Source of the DNA: Nonlabens marinus S1-08
GTDB lineage: Bacteria; Bacteroidota; Bacteroidia; Flavobacteriales; Flavobacteriaceae
Length of the DNA stretch: 64,000 bases
Direction of reading: 5' to 3'
Assembly: GCF_000831385.1 (NCBI RefSeq)
Contig: NZ_AP014548.1
Coordinates: forward strand, 1,479,779 to 1,543,778
Part shown: positions 1 to 9,711 of the stretch, one piece after another
Position numbering within the stretch: position 1 is the first letter of the stretch
Layout of the letters: each line of letters opens with the position of its first letter
Position numbers and translations under genes: made by a program
The notes under the pieces: model-generated
The model's database searches: none
Seen by the model: only the letters and a program-made list of their open reading frames with translations
What the model was told of the DNA's origin: nothing

Positions 1-2795
1 TGACAGATTTGCCTCAAGACCCTGGAAGTTTCAGTATTTTGAAAATAGCAGATCAGCAATTATTCACTCAAGCTGGAGATGTACTTACGTATACCATCAC
101 TGTTACAAATACAGGAGATGTGACTTTGACTAACTTAATACTGACTGATGCAAATGCAGATGCAGGAACTTTAATTCCTTCAAGCTTTGCCTCATTAGCA
201 CCAGGTCAAACTGTATCTGCAGTAGCGAGTAGAACGATAACGGCTCAAGACGTTGCTAATACGAGAGCCTTGAACTCTATTTTAGGTACAGCAACAAATC
301 CTCAAGGTGATGATGTTACAGATATATCTGATGATCCAAACAATCTTGATGATGTAGATCAAGATGGAAATGGTGATCCAGATGATCCAACTATTGTCTA
401 TATAGATTCTGACGACGATGGAATACCAGATCCAATTGACCTAGATGATGATAATGATGGTATCACCGATGTAGTCGAGTTAGACGGAGCAGATCCAGAC
501 CTTGACAATGATCAAGATGGAGTTCCAGCTTATCTAGATGACGATGATAATGATTTCTTCGTAGATAACGCTGACGGATTAGTAGATCCAGCTTCAGATT
601 TAGATAGCGATGGGATACCTAATCACTTAGATCTAGATGTTGATGATGACGGAATTTATGACGTAGTAGAAACTGGAAATAATGATCTAGATGCTGATGA
701 CGATGGTATGGTAGATGGTCCAGTAGGGGCAAATGGAATTCCAGATGCAGCTGAAGATGGTGGTGTAGATGGAGCGGGTGTAAGTACACCACCATTAGAA
801 TCTGACTTGGATTCAGATACATTACCTGACTATAAAGATCTTGATTCTGATGGGGATGGGATACCAGACAATGTGGAAGCTCAATCCTCTAATGGGTACA
901 TACTTCCTTCAGGAACAGATTCTGATCAGAATGGTGTAGATGATGCTTACGATACGAATGGTTCTCCAATTAATCCAGTAAATACAGAGGTTGATTTTGG
1001 GTATGCAAATCAAGACAGTCTTCCTGACTACTTGGATTTAGATTCCGATGGTGACAATGTTCCAGACTCTATAGAGGGCAGTGATTTCAATGCTGATGGT
1101 ATAGCTGACATTACCCCTACAGGAAATGATATTGACAATGATGGTCTGGACGATGCGTTTGATGGGTCAATTGGAGACTTTGAAGATCCAAATGGACAGC
1201 TTGTCGACACTACACCGTTTGAGTTACCTAATCGCGATGGATTGAATGACAATCCGGACTTTAGAGATCAAGATGACGATGAGGATGGCTTGCTTACCTT
1301 TGAGCAAGGTGGTCCTAATAATGATCCTAATCAGGGTGAAGATGTAAATAATGATGGAGATCCTACAAATGATGACACAGATGGGGACGGCACTCCTAAC
1401 TATCTTGATTCTTTAGATGATACCGCATTTTTTGATGAAGATGATGATAATGATGGTATTCCAGATATTGTAGAAGTTGGTTCCAATCCAGACATCGACA
1501 ACGATGGTGATGGTGTACCAGCCTACTTAGATGATGATGACAACGACCCTCTAGTTGGTAACGATGATGGTGTAGTCAATCCGGAATTTGATACTGACGG
1601 TGATGGGATTTCAAATCACTTAGATCTAGATAGTGATGATGATGGTATCTATGATGTTAATGAAACTGGAAACAGTGCCCTTGACGCAGACAATGACGGT
1701 AGAGTAGATGGACCAGAAGGTGTGAACGGTATTCCAGATGCAGCGGAAGACGGTGGTATTGATGGAGCAGGTGTTTCAAACGCGCCTAGAGCTACTGACA
1801 TTGATTCTAGACCTGATTATCTAGATCAAGATTCTGATAACGATGGTATCACAGACAACGTGGAGTCTCAAGACACATTTGGTTACATTGCACCATTAGG
1901 GGTAGACTCTGATAACAATGGTGTTGATGATGCCTATGATACCAATGGAAGCCCTATTGAAGAAGTTGACTTTGATGGAGATGGCATTCAAGATTATCTT
2001 GATGACGATTCTGATAATGACAATGTTCGTGATAGATTAGAAGGTCATGACTTCAACCACGATGGTGTAGCAGATGTGACACCTAGTGGAGCAGATGTAG
2101 ATATCGATGGTCTTGATGATGCATTTGATGGGGATACCAGTGGATATGGAGATCCAGATGGATTAGATCTAGACGGAGATCCATCCCAACTTCCTGACCT
2201 TGATGGTACAGAGGATGTAGATTTTCGTGATGTAGATGATGATGGTGATACGGTTGATACCATCTATGAAGATTACGATGGCGATAATGACCCAACAGAT
2301 CAAGATACAGACGGTGATGGTATTCCAGATTATCTAGATACGAACGATGATGGTGATCCATTTGATACTATCGATGAAGGTCCAGATCCAGATGGAGATC
2401 AAAACCCTAATACTGGAAACACTAGAGATACAGATGGCGATGGAATATTTGATTACCTTGAATTTGATGAAGAAATAGTTCAGGAATGTGGAGAACCACT
2501 TGTATTCAACGGGATTTCTCCTGATGGCGATACGAGAAATGACTTCCTAGTGATTGATCAAATTGAATGTTACCCAGATAATACTCTAGAGATTTACAAC
2601 CGTTGGGGTGTGAAGGTTTATGATACCGATAACTATGGAGCTAATGGACAAGTGTTCCGTGGTATTTCTGAAGGTAGGATCACTATTCAACAAAATGAGG
2701 AATTACCAGTAGGAACCTACTATTACATCTTCAAGTATTTAGATCTTGAGGGTAATGGAAAGTCTAAAGCAGGTTATATCTACATTCAGAGATAG
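1..2795 (+). CDS. C-terminal part of a giant T9SS-exported adhesin with TSP3 repeats
   Basis: The frame is open to the left edge (codons ACA GAT before base 9), so this is the last ~930 residues of a longer protein. In order: a DUF11-type beta-sandwich (first ~95 residues, with an ITVTNTGDVTLTN core); a very acidic region (~110-820) of thrombospondin type 3 repeats of the DxDxDG pattern, which bind calcium in known families; and a gliding-motility/T9SS type B sorting domain (last ~95 residues: NGISPDGDTRNDF, then EIYNRWG, ending KAGYIYIQR). The last domain implies export through the type IX system to the cell surface. The gene sits 5 bp before a PorP/SprF-type gene, the usual arrangement for type B CTD substrates. 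Role as an adhesin is inferred from domains. The TSP3 block is internally duplicated. Confidence 0.88.
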   Translation, partial: TDLPQDPGSFSILKIADQQLFTQAGDVLTYTITVTNTGDVTLTNLILTDANADAGTLIPSSFASLAPGQTVSAVASRTITAQDVANTRALNSILGTATNPQGDDVTDISDDPNNLDDVDQDGNGDPDDPTIVYIDSDDDGIPDPIDLDDDNDGITDVVELDGADPDLDNDQDGVPAYLDDDDNDFFVDNADGLVDPASDLDSDGIPNHLDLDVDDDGIYDVVETGNNDLDADDDGMVDGPVGANGIPDAAEDGGVDGAGVSTPPLESDLDSDTLPDYKDLDSDGDGIPDNVEAQSSNGYILPSGTDSDQNGVDDAYDTNGSPINPVNTEVDFGYANQDSLPDYLDLDSDGDNVPDSIEGSDFNADGIADITPTGNDIDNDGLDDAFDGSIGDFEDPNGQLVDTTPFELPNRDGLNDNPDFRDQDDDEDGLLTFEQGGPNNDPNQGEDVNNDGDPTNDDTDGDGTPNYLDSLDDTAFFDEDDDNDGIPDIVEVGSNPDIDNDGDGVPAYLDDDDNDPLVGNDDGVVNPEFDTDGDGISNHLDLDSDDDGIYDVNETGNSALDADNDGRVDGPEGVNGIPDAAEDGGIDGAGVSNAPRATDIDSRPDYLDQDSDNDGITDNVESQDTFGYIAPLGVDSDNNGVDDAYDTNGSPIEEVDFDGDGIQDYLDDDSDNDNVRDRLEGHDFNHDGVADVTPSGADVDIDGLDDAFDGDTSGYGDPDGLDLDGDPSQLPDLDGTEDVDFRDVDDDGDTVDTIYEDYDGDNDPTDQDTDGDGIPDYLDTNDDGDPFDTIDEGPDPDGDQNPNTGNTRDTDGDGIFDYLEFDEEIVQECGEPLVFNGISPDGDTRNDFLVIDQIECYPDNTLEIYNRWGVKVYDTDNYGANGQVFRGISEGRITIQQNEELPVGTYYYIFKYLDLEGNGKSKAGYIYIQR
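406..2460 (+). repeat. TSP3 repeat block with an internal ~993-bp duplication
   Basis: Two long units follow each other within the adhesin gene. Matching landmarks include AATCACTTAGATCTAGA near 621 and near 1614, and the GIPDAAEDGG codons near 736 and 1729, both 993 bp (331 codons) apart. Further along the offset drifts because of small insertions or deletions, for example around the DDAYDTNGSPI segment. Within each unit are many short acidic DxDxDG repeats. Confidence 0.8.
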
Positions 2796-2800
2796 GAATT

Positions 2801-3763
2801 ATGAAAGTTAATAATCACAAACAGAGAATGATGAAATTTTTAATTAGCATATTCCTTCTTCTAGTTGGACTTAGTGGAATGGCGCAGCAAGACGCTCAAT
2901 ACACGCAGTATATGTACAACACCATCGCGATAAACCCAGCTTATGCTGGGAATCGCGGGATGTTGAGCGCTGTCGCCTTGCACCGCAGCCAGTGGGTAGG
3001 ATTAGAGGGAGCTCCTGAGACCCAAAGCTTAAGCGTTCATAGCCCAGTCGGTCTCGGAGCCTTAGGTTTAGGACTGTCAATAGTCAACGATAAAATTGGA
3101 CCATCCAGCGAGACTTATTTTAATGGAGATATTAGTTACACCATACAAACTGGAATAGAGAGCAACTTAAGTTTTGGACTTAAATTAGGTGGTCATGTTC
3201 TAGATGTAAACTTTAATGAGTTGAACATTTTTGATCCTACAGATGGTGCATTTCAAGAAAATATTGACAACCGTTTTACTCCTAATATAGGTACGGGTGT
3301 GTATTTCCATTCAGATAAGTTCTATGCAGGTTTAAGTGCTCCCAATTTATTGAGAAACGAGCATTTTGAACCTTCAAATAATGACAACAGACAGTCATTT
3401 GTTGCAGCGGAGCGAATTCATTACTACTTTACAAGTGGTTATGTTTTTGACGTCAACCCATCATTAAAATTTAAGCCTAGTACCATGATCAAAGCTGTTT
3501 CAGGTGCACCTTTACAAGTAGACGTGTCTGCTAACTTTTTGATTAGTGAGAAGCTTACTCTAGGTGCTGCATATAGATTAGACGCAGCAGTTAGTGGAAT
3601 GTTAGCTTATCAAGTTAGCGATCAATTTTTAGTTGGACTGGCATACGATAGAGACACCACAGAATTAGGAAACACCCAGTACCAAGATGGTAGTTTTGAG
3701 GTCTTTCTAAGATTTGAAATGTTTAAATCTTACGATCGTATGTTGACTCCTCGATTCTTCTAA
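2801..3763 (+). CDS. PorP/SprF family type IX secretion membrane protein
   Basis: 320 residues with an N-terminal signal peptide ending near SGMAQQ. The family hallmark follows: DAQYTQYMYNTIAINPAYAG near residues 31-50, then a beta-rich barrel-like body. SprF of Flavobacterium johnsoniae and PorP of Porphyromonas are outer-membrane proteins of the type IX system. SprF-like copies typically sit directly downstream of a large type B CTD substrate and assist its export or attachment, as here. In-frame ATGs at 2828 and 2831 are alternative starts; the first ATG leaves a slightly long n-region. Likely co-transcribed with the adhesin (5-bp gap) and the OmpA gene (9-bp gap). Confidence 0.9.
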   Translation: MKVNNHKQRMMKFLISIFLLLVGLSGMAQQDAQYTQYMYNTIAINPAYAGNRGMLSAVALHRSQWVGLEGAPETQSLSVHSPVGLGALGLGLSIVNDKIGPSSETYFNGDISYTIQTGIESNLSFGLKLGGHVLDVNFNELNIFDPTDGAFQENIDNRFTPNIGTGVYFHSDKFYAGLSAPNLLRNEHFEPSNNDNRQSFVAAERIHYYFTSGYVFDVNPSLKFKPSTMIKAVSGAPLQVDVSANFLISEKLTLGAAYRLDAAVSGMLAYQVSDQFLVGLAYDRDTTELGNTQYQDGSFEVFLRFEMFKSYDRMLTPRFF

Positions 3764-3772
3764 ACTTTAGAT

Positions 3773-5746
3773 ATGAAAAATTACACCAAAAATATATTAC
3801 TTGTAGGAATGCTAATGGTTTTAGCTTTCGCTAAAGCGCAAACAACAAAACCCATACCTAATCGAGCAGAAAAGACTTATGAGAAGTTCGCCTTTATAGA
3901 TTCTAGACAAATCCTGGAGCGTATGGCAGATCGTGGTTACAAAAGCGTAGAGATATTCTCTAAACTAGGAGACACCTATTATTTCAATAACGATTATAAA
4001 AATGCGTTGAAATGGTATGAAGAGTTGTTCAAGTTAGAGAATGAGTCCATTCCTACAGAGTATTACTTTAGATATGCTCAAGCCTTAAAAAGTGATAGGC
4101 AATATGCAAAAGCAGACTTGTTGTTGAAAAACTTCAAAATGAAGAGAGGTTCACTGGATTCTAGGTTGAAAAACTTAGTGAACAACCCTGATTATTTAGA
4201 TAAGATAGATTATCAAAAAGGAAGATTTGATATTGAATCAGTTTCTATAAATACAAGCTACCAAGAATTTGGTAGTGCATTTTATGGTCCTAAACAAGTC
4301 GTTTTTGCTAGTGCAAGAGATTCTGGAGTGTTCAGAAAGAGAAGACACTCATGGAATAATATGCCGTTTTTAGATTTGTATGTAGCAGATAGGGCTGAGG
4401 ATGGTTCGTTAACTAATGCGAGAACATTTGATGATCGCATCAATAGCATCTTTCACGAGAGCACCCCAACTTTCAGTGCAGATCTTAACACAGTTTACTT
4501 TACCAGAAACAACTATGAGAACAAAGATTTAAGACGCGATAAAAATCGCATCAATAATCTACAAATTTTCAAGTCTGTAAAAGTTGAAGGAGAGTGGAGT
4601 GAGCCGCAAATTGTTAGTTTTTCAGAAGATAGTTACAGCACAACGCATCCTGCATTGACGCCAGATGGGAAGTACTTATATTTTGCAAGCAACATGCCTG
4701 GAACTATGGGAGATGATAAAAGATTTCAACAAACAGACATATGGAGAGTCGCTGTTTTTGAAAATGGAGAGTTTGGTGAGGCAGAGAATATGAGCGTGAT
4801 TAATACAGAGGGTCGTGAAAGTTATCCCTTTGTAAGTGAAAGTGGAAATCTATATTTTGCAAGTAATGGGCTCCAGAGTTTAGGTGGTTTAGATATCTAT
4901 GTGTCTAAAATTAATAAGAATGGATCTCTAGATAGGCCCGTCAATATTGGAGAGTCCATCAATAGTGTGGATGATGATTTCGCATTTATTATTGATGAAA
5001 GTTTGAAGCAAGGCTATTTCAGTAGTAATAGAAATGGTGGTACAGATGACAACATTTATAAATTTGATCAAATTGAGGATCTTAAGGAAATCTGTGAACA
5101 AGTAGTAAGTGGAGTAATCACTGATCAAATAACCAATCAAATATTAGAATCTGCTAGAATTACCCTTATTGATGATTCGAACAATATACTGGTAGTAACC
5201 AATTCAAATGCAAAAGGTAGATATGCCATTGAATTGGAATGCGACAAGACATACTTCATTCGTGCGGAAAAAATGGGTTACAATACGGCAGAAGAAATAA
5301 TCAACACACCATCAGTAAAAGGAGAACTGGTTTTAGATATCGAATTAGAACCACAATCTGTTAAAGGAGGAGTTGGCGATGACCTCGCAATATTACTGAA
5401 TTTGAACCCGATCTATTTTGACTTTGACAGATCATTTATACGTGAGGATGCGGAGTTGGAGTTACAAAAAGTTCTTGCCGTTCTAGAGGATAACCCAACC
5501 ATGATTATCGATATCAGGTCACATACAGATAGCAGAGGAACTGAAGAATACAATGAACGCTTATCCAGTCGCCGTGCGGCTAGCACGAGAAACTACTTGA
5601 TCAATAAGGGGATCGATCCTTCAAGGTTGACCTCTAAGGGTTATGGAGAAAGCGAGCTAGTCAATGAATGTTCAGACGGTGTTTCGTGTAGTGAGGAACA
5701 GCACCAGTTGAACCGTCGTTCTGAGTTTATAATTACCTCGATGTAG
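3773..5746 (+). CDS. OmpA family protein with TPR, PD40 propeller and carboxypeptidase-like domains
   Basis: 657 residues, signal peptide ending near FAKAQ. Order: TPR-like helices (~35-130), WD40-like PD40 beta-propeller repeats (~150-430, e.g. THPALTPDGKYLYFASN and YPFVSESGNLYFASNG), a carboxypeptidase regulatory-like beta-sandwich (~440-530) and a C-terminal OmpA domain (~545-657) with the peptidoglycan-binding core RSHTDSRGTEEYN and NRRSEF. This architecture matches PorE-type proteins, which link T9SS components to peptidoglycan. It is the third gene of the adhesin-SprF-OmpA set. Whether it serves the core secretion machine or only this substrate cannot be told from sequence. Confidence 0.88.
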   Translation: MKNYTKNILLVGMLMVLAFAKAQTTKPIPNRAEKTYEKFAFIDSRQILERMADRGYKSVEIFSKLGDTYYFNNDYKNALKWYEELFKLENESIPTEYYFRYAQALKSDRQYAKADLLLKNFKMKRGSLDSRLKNLVNNPDYLDKIDYQKGRFDIESVSINTSYQEFGSAFYGPKQVVFASARDSGVFRKRRHSWNNMPFLDLYVADRAEDGSLTNARTFDDRINSIFHESTPTFSADLNTVYFTRNNYENKDLRRDKNRINNLQIFKSVKVEGEWSEPQIVSFSEDSYSTTHPALTPDGKYLYFASNMPGTMGDDKRFQQTDIWRVAVFENGEFGEAENMSVINTEGRESYPFVSESGNLYFASNGLQSLGGLDIYVSKINKNGSLDRPVNIGESINSVDDDFAFIIDESLKQGYFSSNRNGGTDDNIYKFDQIEDLKEICEQVVSGVITDQITNQILESARITLIDDSNNILVVTNSNAKGRYAIELECDKTYFIRAEKMGYNTAEEIINTPSVKGELVLDIELEPQSVKGGVGDDLAILLNLNPIYFDFDRSFIREDAELELQKVLAVLEDNPTMIIDIRSHTDSRGTEEYNERLSSRRAASTRNYLINKGIDPSRLTSKGYGESELVNECSDGVSCSEEQHQLNRRSEFIITSM

Positions 5747-5755
5747 TGTAAAGTT

Positions 5756-5771
5756 CGCTTTCGCGAAAGCG
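5756..5771. repeat. 16-bp palindrome copy 1 (perfect, intergenic)
   Basis: Exact CGCTTTCGCGAAAGCG, extended here to a 22-bp perfect inverted repeat (5753-5774). It lies just after the OmpA stop codon and 27 bp before a separate terminator hairpin. It lacks a downstream T-run, so it is not itself the terminator. Confidence 0.95.
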
Positions 5772-5800
5772 AACATACCTTCACATTTAAAAAATAGAAT

Positions 5801-5827
5801 AGCCGCTTTACAATAAGCGGCTTTTTT
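5801..5827 (+). terminator. Rho-independent terminator after the adhesin-SprF-OmpA set
   Basis: Stem AGCCGCTT / AAGCGGCT with a 6-nt loop, followed by TTTTT. It is placed 55 bp after the OmpA-family stop. Confidence 0.85.
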
Positions 5828-5876
5828 ATAACTAAGCACCTATAGCTTATTTTTACCTGCCTTAAATAATATCGTT

Positions 5877-8690
5877 ATGAACTTAAAATTAACCTGCAGC
5901 TTCATTCTATTTTTAGTATTCACGGGCTTGAATATAATGGCGCAGCAACCATCTAGCTCTTTTGAAATTAACTTTGAACGATATGAATTAGACAATGGCT
6001 TAACCGTTTTGCTGCATGAGGATCATTCAGACCCAGTGGTTGGAGTCGCATTGACAGCCCATGTAGGTTCAGCAAGAGAAAAGGAAGGACGTACTGGATT
6101 TGCCCATTTATTTGAGCATTTGTTATTCTTAGAATCTGAAAACCTGGGAAAAGGTGGCTTAGACGCTATGAGCGCTAGAATAGGAGGTTCTGGAGCTAAT
6201 GGATCCACAAATCGAGACCGTACCAATTATTTTCAAACGGTGCCTAGTGACGCCCTTGAAAAAATGATTTGGGCAGAAGCTGATAAACTGGGCTACTTCA
6301 TCAACACGGTAACTGAACCCGTACTAGCTAAAGAAAAGCAAGTCGTAAAAAACGAGAAACGACAAGCAGTCGATAATCGTCCATATGGACACGATAATTA
6401 TGTGATCGGTAAAAACCTCTATCCTGTAGGACATCCTTACAATTGGCAAGTGATTGGATCACTAGAAGATCTTCAAAATGCTACCGTGGACGATGTCAAA
6501 GAGTTCTATAAAAAATGGTACACGCCTAATAATACAGTATTAACCATTGCTGGTGATTTTAACCCTAGAGAGGCAAAACAATGGATTGAAAAATACTTTG
6601 CAGAAATTCCCTCAGGTGCTCCAGTTGCTGCATTACAAAAACAACCGGTTCAAATTCCAGTCAGTAAGCGATTGTATTATGAGGACAACTTTGCAGCTTT
6701 ACCGCAATTAAGTATGGTATGGCCAGGAGTTCCACTTTACGACAAGGACAGCTATGCGCTGGGTGTTCTATCAACCTATTTGAGTTCTGGGAAATCAGCA
6801 CCGCTTAATAAAGTGATTGTTGACAGCTTAAAGTTGGCAAGCAGGGTTTCCATGAGTGATCAAAACGCAGAGCTTGCAGGCGAGATCAATATTGCAGTTC
6901 GTGCCTACGACGGTGTTGATTTAAACAAAGTACAGGATGCGATTTATTTAGGTCTCGCCGATTTTGAGAAAAACGGAATTTCCAAAGATGATTTAGACCG
7001 CATCAAAGCACAACAAGAAACTAGATTCTATCGTGGTCTTTCCAGCGTTTTAGGAAAAGGTTTTCAATTAGCCCAATACGAAATATTTGCTGGAGGGGCT
7101 GATTACATCAATCAAGATCTCGAACGAATTCAACAAGTGACAGCGGAAGATGTTATGGACGTTTACGAGAGGTATATCAAGAACAAAAACTATATAGCTA
7201 CCAGCTTTGTTCCAAAAGGAGCTGCAGAACTCGCTTTAGAAAATTCAGATCTTGCCCAGGTGGTAGAGGAACAGATTGAAAATAACGTGGATGCAGATGT
7301 GGACCCAAATGTAATCGCTACTTATGAACGCACGCCTTCTAGTTTTGATAGATCAGTAGAGCCAGAATATGGACCTTCACTGGAGCTTAAGATTCCTGAA
7401 GTTTGGAAAACAACTCTTTCTAATGGAATTAATGTTTACGGAATCACGACTAGCGAAGTTCCATTAGTTAATATCGATTTAGAAATCAAAGGAGGTTTAC
7501 TGTTGGAAAATCCAAATAAGATTGGCGTTTCAAACTTATTGTCCAGAATGTTGTTGAAAGGGACTAAGGATAGAACCACAGAAGAACTGGAGCAAGCTAT
7601 TGATGATTTAGGCGCTTCTGTTTTCGTGTCTGCCAGTGATCAAGGCATCAGTCTTAATGCTACTGTATTAAAGCGCAATTATGAGGCATTAATGAATTTG
7701 ATCTCTGAGATCCTATTAGAACCTAGATGGGACGATGAGGAGTTTGAGCTGCTGAAGCAAAGTGTGGCGAGCCAATTAACTCAGCAACAATCAGATCCTA
7801 ATAGCATTGCGTCAAATGAGTTTTCTAAGTTGATCTATGGGAAAGATCACATTCTGGCACAAAACAATTTGGGTACTAATAGTTCCATAGAAAACATCAC
7901 CATAAAGGACCTGAAAAAATATTACACTAATTATGTAGCGCCTGGTTTGAGTAGTTACAGAGTAGTAGGTGCTGTTGATGAAAAAGAAGTAACTACTGCT
8001 TTGCAACAATTAGAAAAACTGTGGAAACCAAAATCGGTAAACTTCCCTAAATTATCGGCTATACCTGTGTTGGAAGAATCAAAGATCTATTTCTATGATG
8101 TGCCAGGAGCTAAGCAGTCTGTGTTGAGATTTGGGTATCCTGCACTAGCATATACAGATACAGATTTCTACCCAGTTCAAATAATGAATTACCGATTAGG
8201 TGGTGGTGGATTTGCCTCTCAACTAACACAAGAATTGAGAGAAGGAAAAGGGTACACCTATGGAATCCGATCTGGTTTTTCTGGAAGTGAATTCACAGGT
8301 CCATTTTCAGTGTCAAGTGGTGTGCGCTCTAATGTTACCTTAGAATCATCCCAATTGATCAAAGAGATCTTGGAAAATTACGGAGATTCATTCAGTCCAG
8401 AAGACCTTGCCATTACTAAAAGCTTTTTAGTGAAATCAAAAGCACTTGCATTTGAAACAGATCAAGCTAAATTAGGCATGCTGACAGTCATCGATAAATA
8501 CGACCAACCTGTTGATTTTGCTTTAGAACAACAAGAACTAGTTGAAGAAATGACAGTGGAACAAATTAAGGAACTTGCCCGCAAATACATCATTCCAGGA
8601 CAAATGTATTATTTGATCGTTGGTGATGCTGCTACCCAGCTGGAGCGTATGAAAGAACTGGGATACGGTGAGCCTATTAGGTTGAACTAA
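5877..8690 (+). CDS. M16 family zinc metallopeptidase (two-domain pitrilysin type)
   Basis: 937 residues with a signal peptide (~1-22, NIMAQQ), so periplasmic or outer-membrane associated. The inverted zinc motif HxxEH is present at H77-L-F-E80-H81, with a downstream conserved region NEKRQAVDNRPYG that supplies the third ligand and active-site context. The second half repeats the M16 fold without the motif (region around GVSNLLSRMLLKGT and the arginine/tyrosine substrate-binding part GKGYTYGIRS). This is typical of clam-shell M16 peptidases of Bacteroidota. It stands alone between terminators at 5801 and 8711. Substrate unknown; small peptides are likely by family. Confidence 0.9.
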   Translation: MNLKLTCSFILFLVFTGLNIMAQQPSSSFEINFERYELDNGLTVLLHEDHSDPVVGVALTAHVGSAREKEGRTGFAHLFEHLLFLESENLGKGGLDAMSARIGGSGANGSTNRDRTNYFQTVPSDALEKMIWAEADKLGYFINTVTEPVLAKEKQVVKNEKRQAVDNRPYGHDNYVIGKNLYPVGHPYNWQVIGSLEDLQNATVDDVKEFYKKWYTPNNTVLTIAGDFNPREAKQWIEKYFAEIPSGAPVAALQKQPVQIPVSKRLYYEDNFAALPQLSMVWPGVPLYDKDSYALGVLSTYLSSGKSAPLNKVIVDSLKLASRVSMSDQNAELAGEINIAVRAYDGVDLNKVQDAIYLGLADFEKNGISKDDLDRIKAQQETRFYRGLSSVLGKGFQLAQYEIFAGGADYINQDLERIQQVTAEDVMDVYERYIKNKNYIATSFVPKGAAELALENSDLAQVVEEQIENNVDADVDPNVIATYERTPSSFDRSVEPEYGPSLELKIPEVWKTTLSNGINVYGITTSEVPLVNIDLEIKGGLLLENPNKIGVSNLLSRMLLKGTKDRTTEELEQAIDDLGASVFVSASDQGISLNATVLKRNYEALMNLISEILLEPRWDDEEFELLKQSVASQLTQQQSDPNSIASNEFSKLIYGKDHILAQNNLGTNSSIENITIKDLKKYYTNYVAPGLSSYRVVGAVDEKEVTTALQQLEKLWKPKSVNFPKLSAIPVLEESKIYFYDVPGAKQSVLRFGYPALAYTDTDFYPVQIMNYRLGGGGFASQLTQELREGKGYTYGIRSGFSGSEFTGPFSVSSGVRSNVTLESSQLIKEILENYGDSFSPEDLAITKSFLVKSKALAFETDQAKLGMLTVIDKYDQPVDFALEQQELVEEMTVEQIKELARKYIIPGQMYYLIVGDAATQLERMKELGYGEPIRLN

Positions 8691-8710
8691 GCGACGAGTA
8701 TAAATAATAA

Positions 8711-8745
8711 AAGCTCCTAGATGCAGGCATCTAGGAGCTTTTTAT
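8711..8745. terminator. Bidirectional terminator between convergent genes
   Basis: A 13-bp stem AAGCTCCTAGATG / CATCTAGGAGCTT with a 4-nt loop, flanked by an A-run and a T-run. It can end both the M16 gene (+) and the mevalonate kinase gene (-). Confidence 0.88.
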
Positions 8746-8763
8746 ATAACTTATAATCGTGTC

Positions 8764-9702
8764 TTAAAAGTTGTAAACCACCTCTAGTTTATAGCCTTTT
8801 AAGGCTTTTTCTGCCTTTTCAAGATCCTCCGTAAACCCTAGGATGTATCCGCCGCCACCAGATCCACAAAGTTTCAGGTAATAATCTCCAGAGTCCAACC
8901 CTTTTTTCCACAGGTCGTGAAATTGCTGCGGGATCATAGGCTTAAAATTGTCTAGTACTGTTCCAGAAAGCTTCTTCACATTTCCAAAAAGTCCCTTCAC
9001 GTTTCCACTTAAGAAATCTTCAACGCAAAGATCTGTGTACTTCACAAACTGTTCTTTCAACATTTTGCGGAATCCTTCTTTTTTCATGCTTTCCATAAAA
9101 ATATTGACCATAGGAGCAGTTTCTCCTACCATACCAGAATCTAAAAGGAAAACAGCACCGCTACCGGTTGCCAGTTGAGAAGGAATGCCCGCAGGTTCAA
9201 TATCCTCACGGCTATTGATGAGTATAGGTAGACTTAAATAACTATTTAAAGGATCTAATCCAGAACTTTTCCCGTGAAAGAAACTCTCTATTTTTCCAAA
9301 AATATCTTTTAGGATCAATAGTTTTTCTCGCGTCAAGTTTTCTAGTACAGTGATTTTATCAGTAGCATACTTATCATAGATAGAAGCAACTAGAGCGCCA
9401 CTGCTTCCAACTCCATACCCTTGGGGTATGCTAGAGTCAAAATACATGCCTGCCTCAATATCAGCTCGCATAGCGGCGATATCAAAAGGCGGGAAATCTA
9501 TGTCGTGACTCGTTAACTCTTCAATGTGATTTGCAAGACGAGCAAGACTTCTATTGGAAGCCAATGCTTTTTCGTCAGGTTGATCAGCGATTTTAAGGGC
9601 GCCTTTATAAAAATTATAGGGAATAGAAAGCCCTTTGGAATCTTTAATAATCCCGTATTCTCCGAAGAGAAGAATCTTAGAATAAAATAATGGTCCTTTC
9701 AT
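8764..9702 (-). CDS. Mevalonate kinase (GHMP kinase)
   Basis: 312 residues, cytosolic. GHMP signatures: KILLFGEYGI at the N-terminus, the ATP-binding loop PQGYGVGSSGALVAS (~95-110), and the C-terminal glycine motif CGSGGGGYILGF (~285-296). Phosphorylates mevalonate with ATP. It lies 9 bp downstream of mevalonate-diphosphate decarboxylase on the same strand, which fixes the pathway assignment. A distinct short GHMP kinase is encoded at 35086. Confidence is high for GHMP kinase and good for mevalonate as substrate. Confidence 0.87.
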   Translation of the reverse strand: MKGPLFYSKILLFGEYGIIKDSKGLSIPYNFYKGALKIADQPDEKALASNRSLARLANHIEELTSHDIDFPPFDIAAMRADIEAGMYFDSSIPQGYGVGSSGALVASIYDKYATDKITVLENLTREKLLILKDIFGKIESFFHGKSSGLDPLNSYLSLPILINSREDIEPAGIPSQLATGSGAVFLLDSGMVGETAPMVNIFMESMKKEGFRKMLKEQFVKYTDLCVEDFLSGNVKGLFGNVKKLSGTVLDNFKPMIPQQFHDLWKKGLDSGDYYLKLCGSGGGGYILGFTEDLEKAEKALKGYKLEVVYNF

Positions 9703-9711
9703 AGATAGGGT

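Noticed and set aside
619..2361. Antisense reading frames rich in His, Leu or Ser opposite the adhesin gene
   Set aside because: They are mirror products of the repetitive GAT/GAC codons of the TSP3 block and have no family features.
5753..5774. Palindromes read as terminators or as IS terminal inverted repeats
   Set aside because: None is followed by a T-run, most are inside genes, and no transposase or paired ends exist. True terminators are separate (e.g. 5801-5827).
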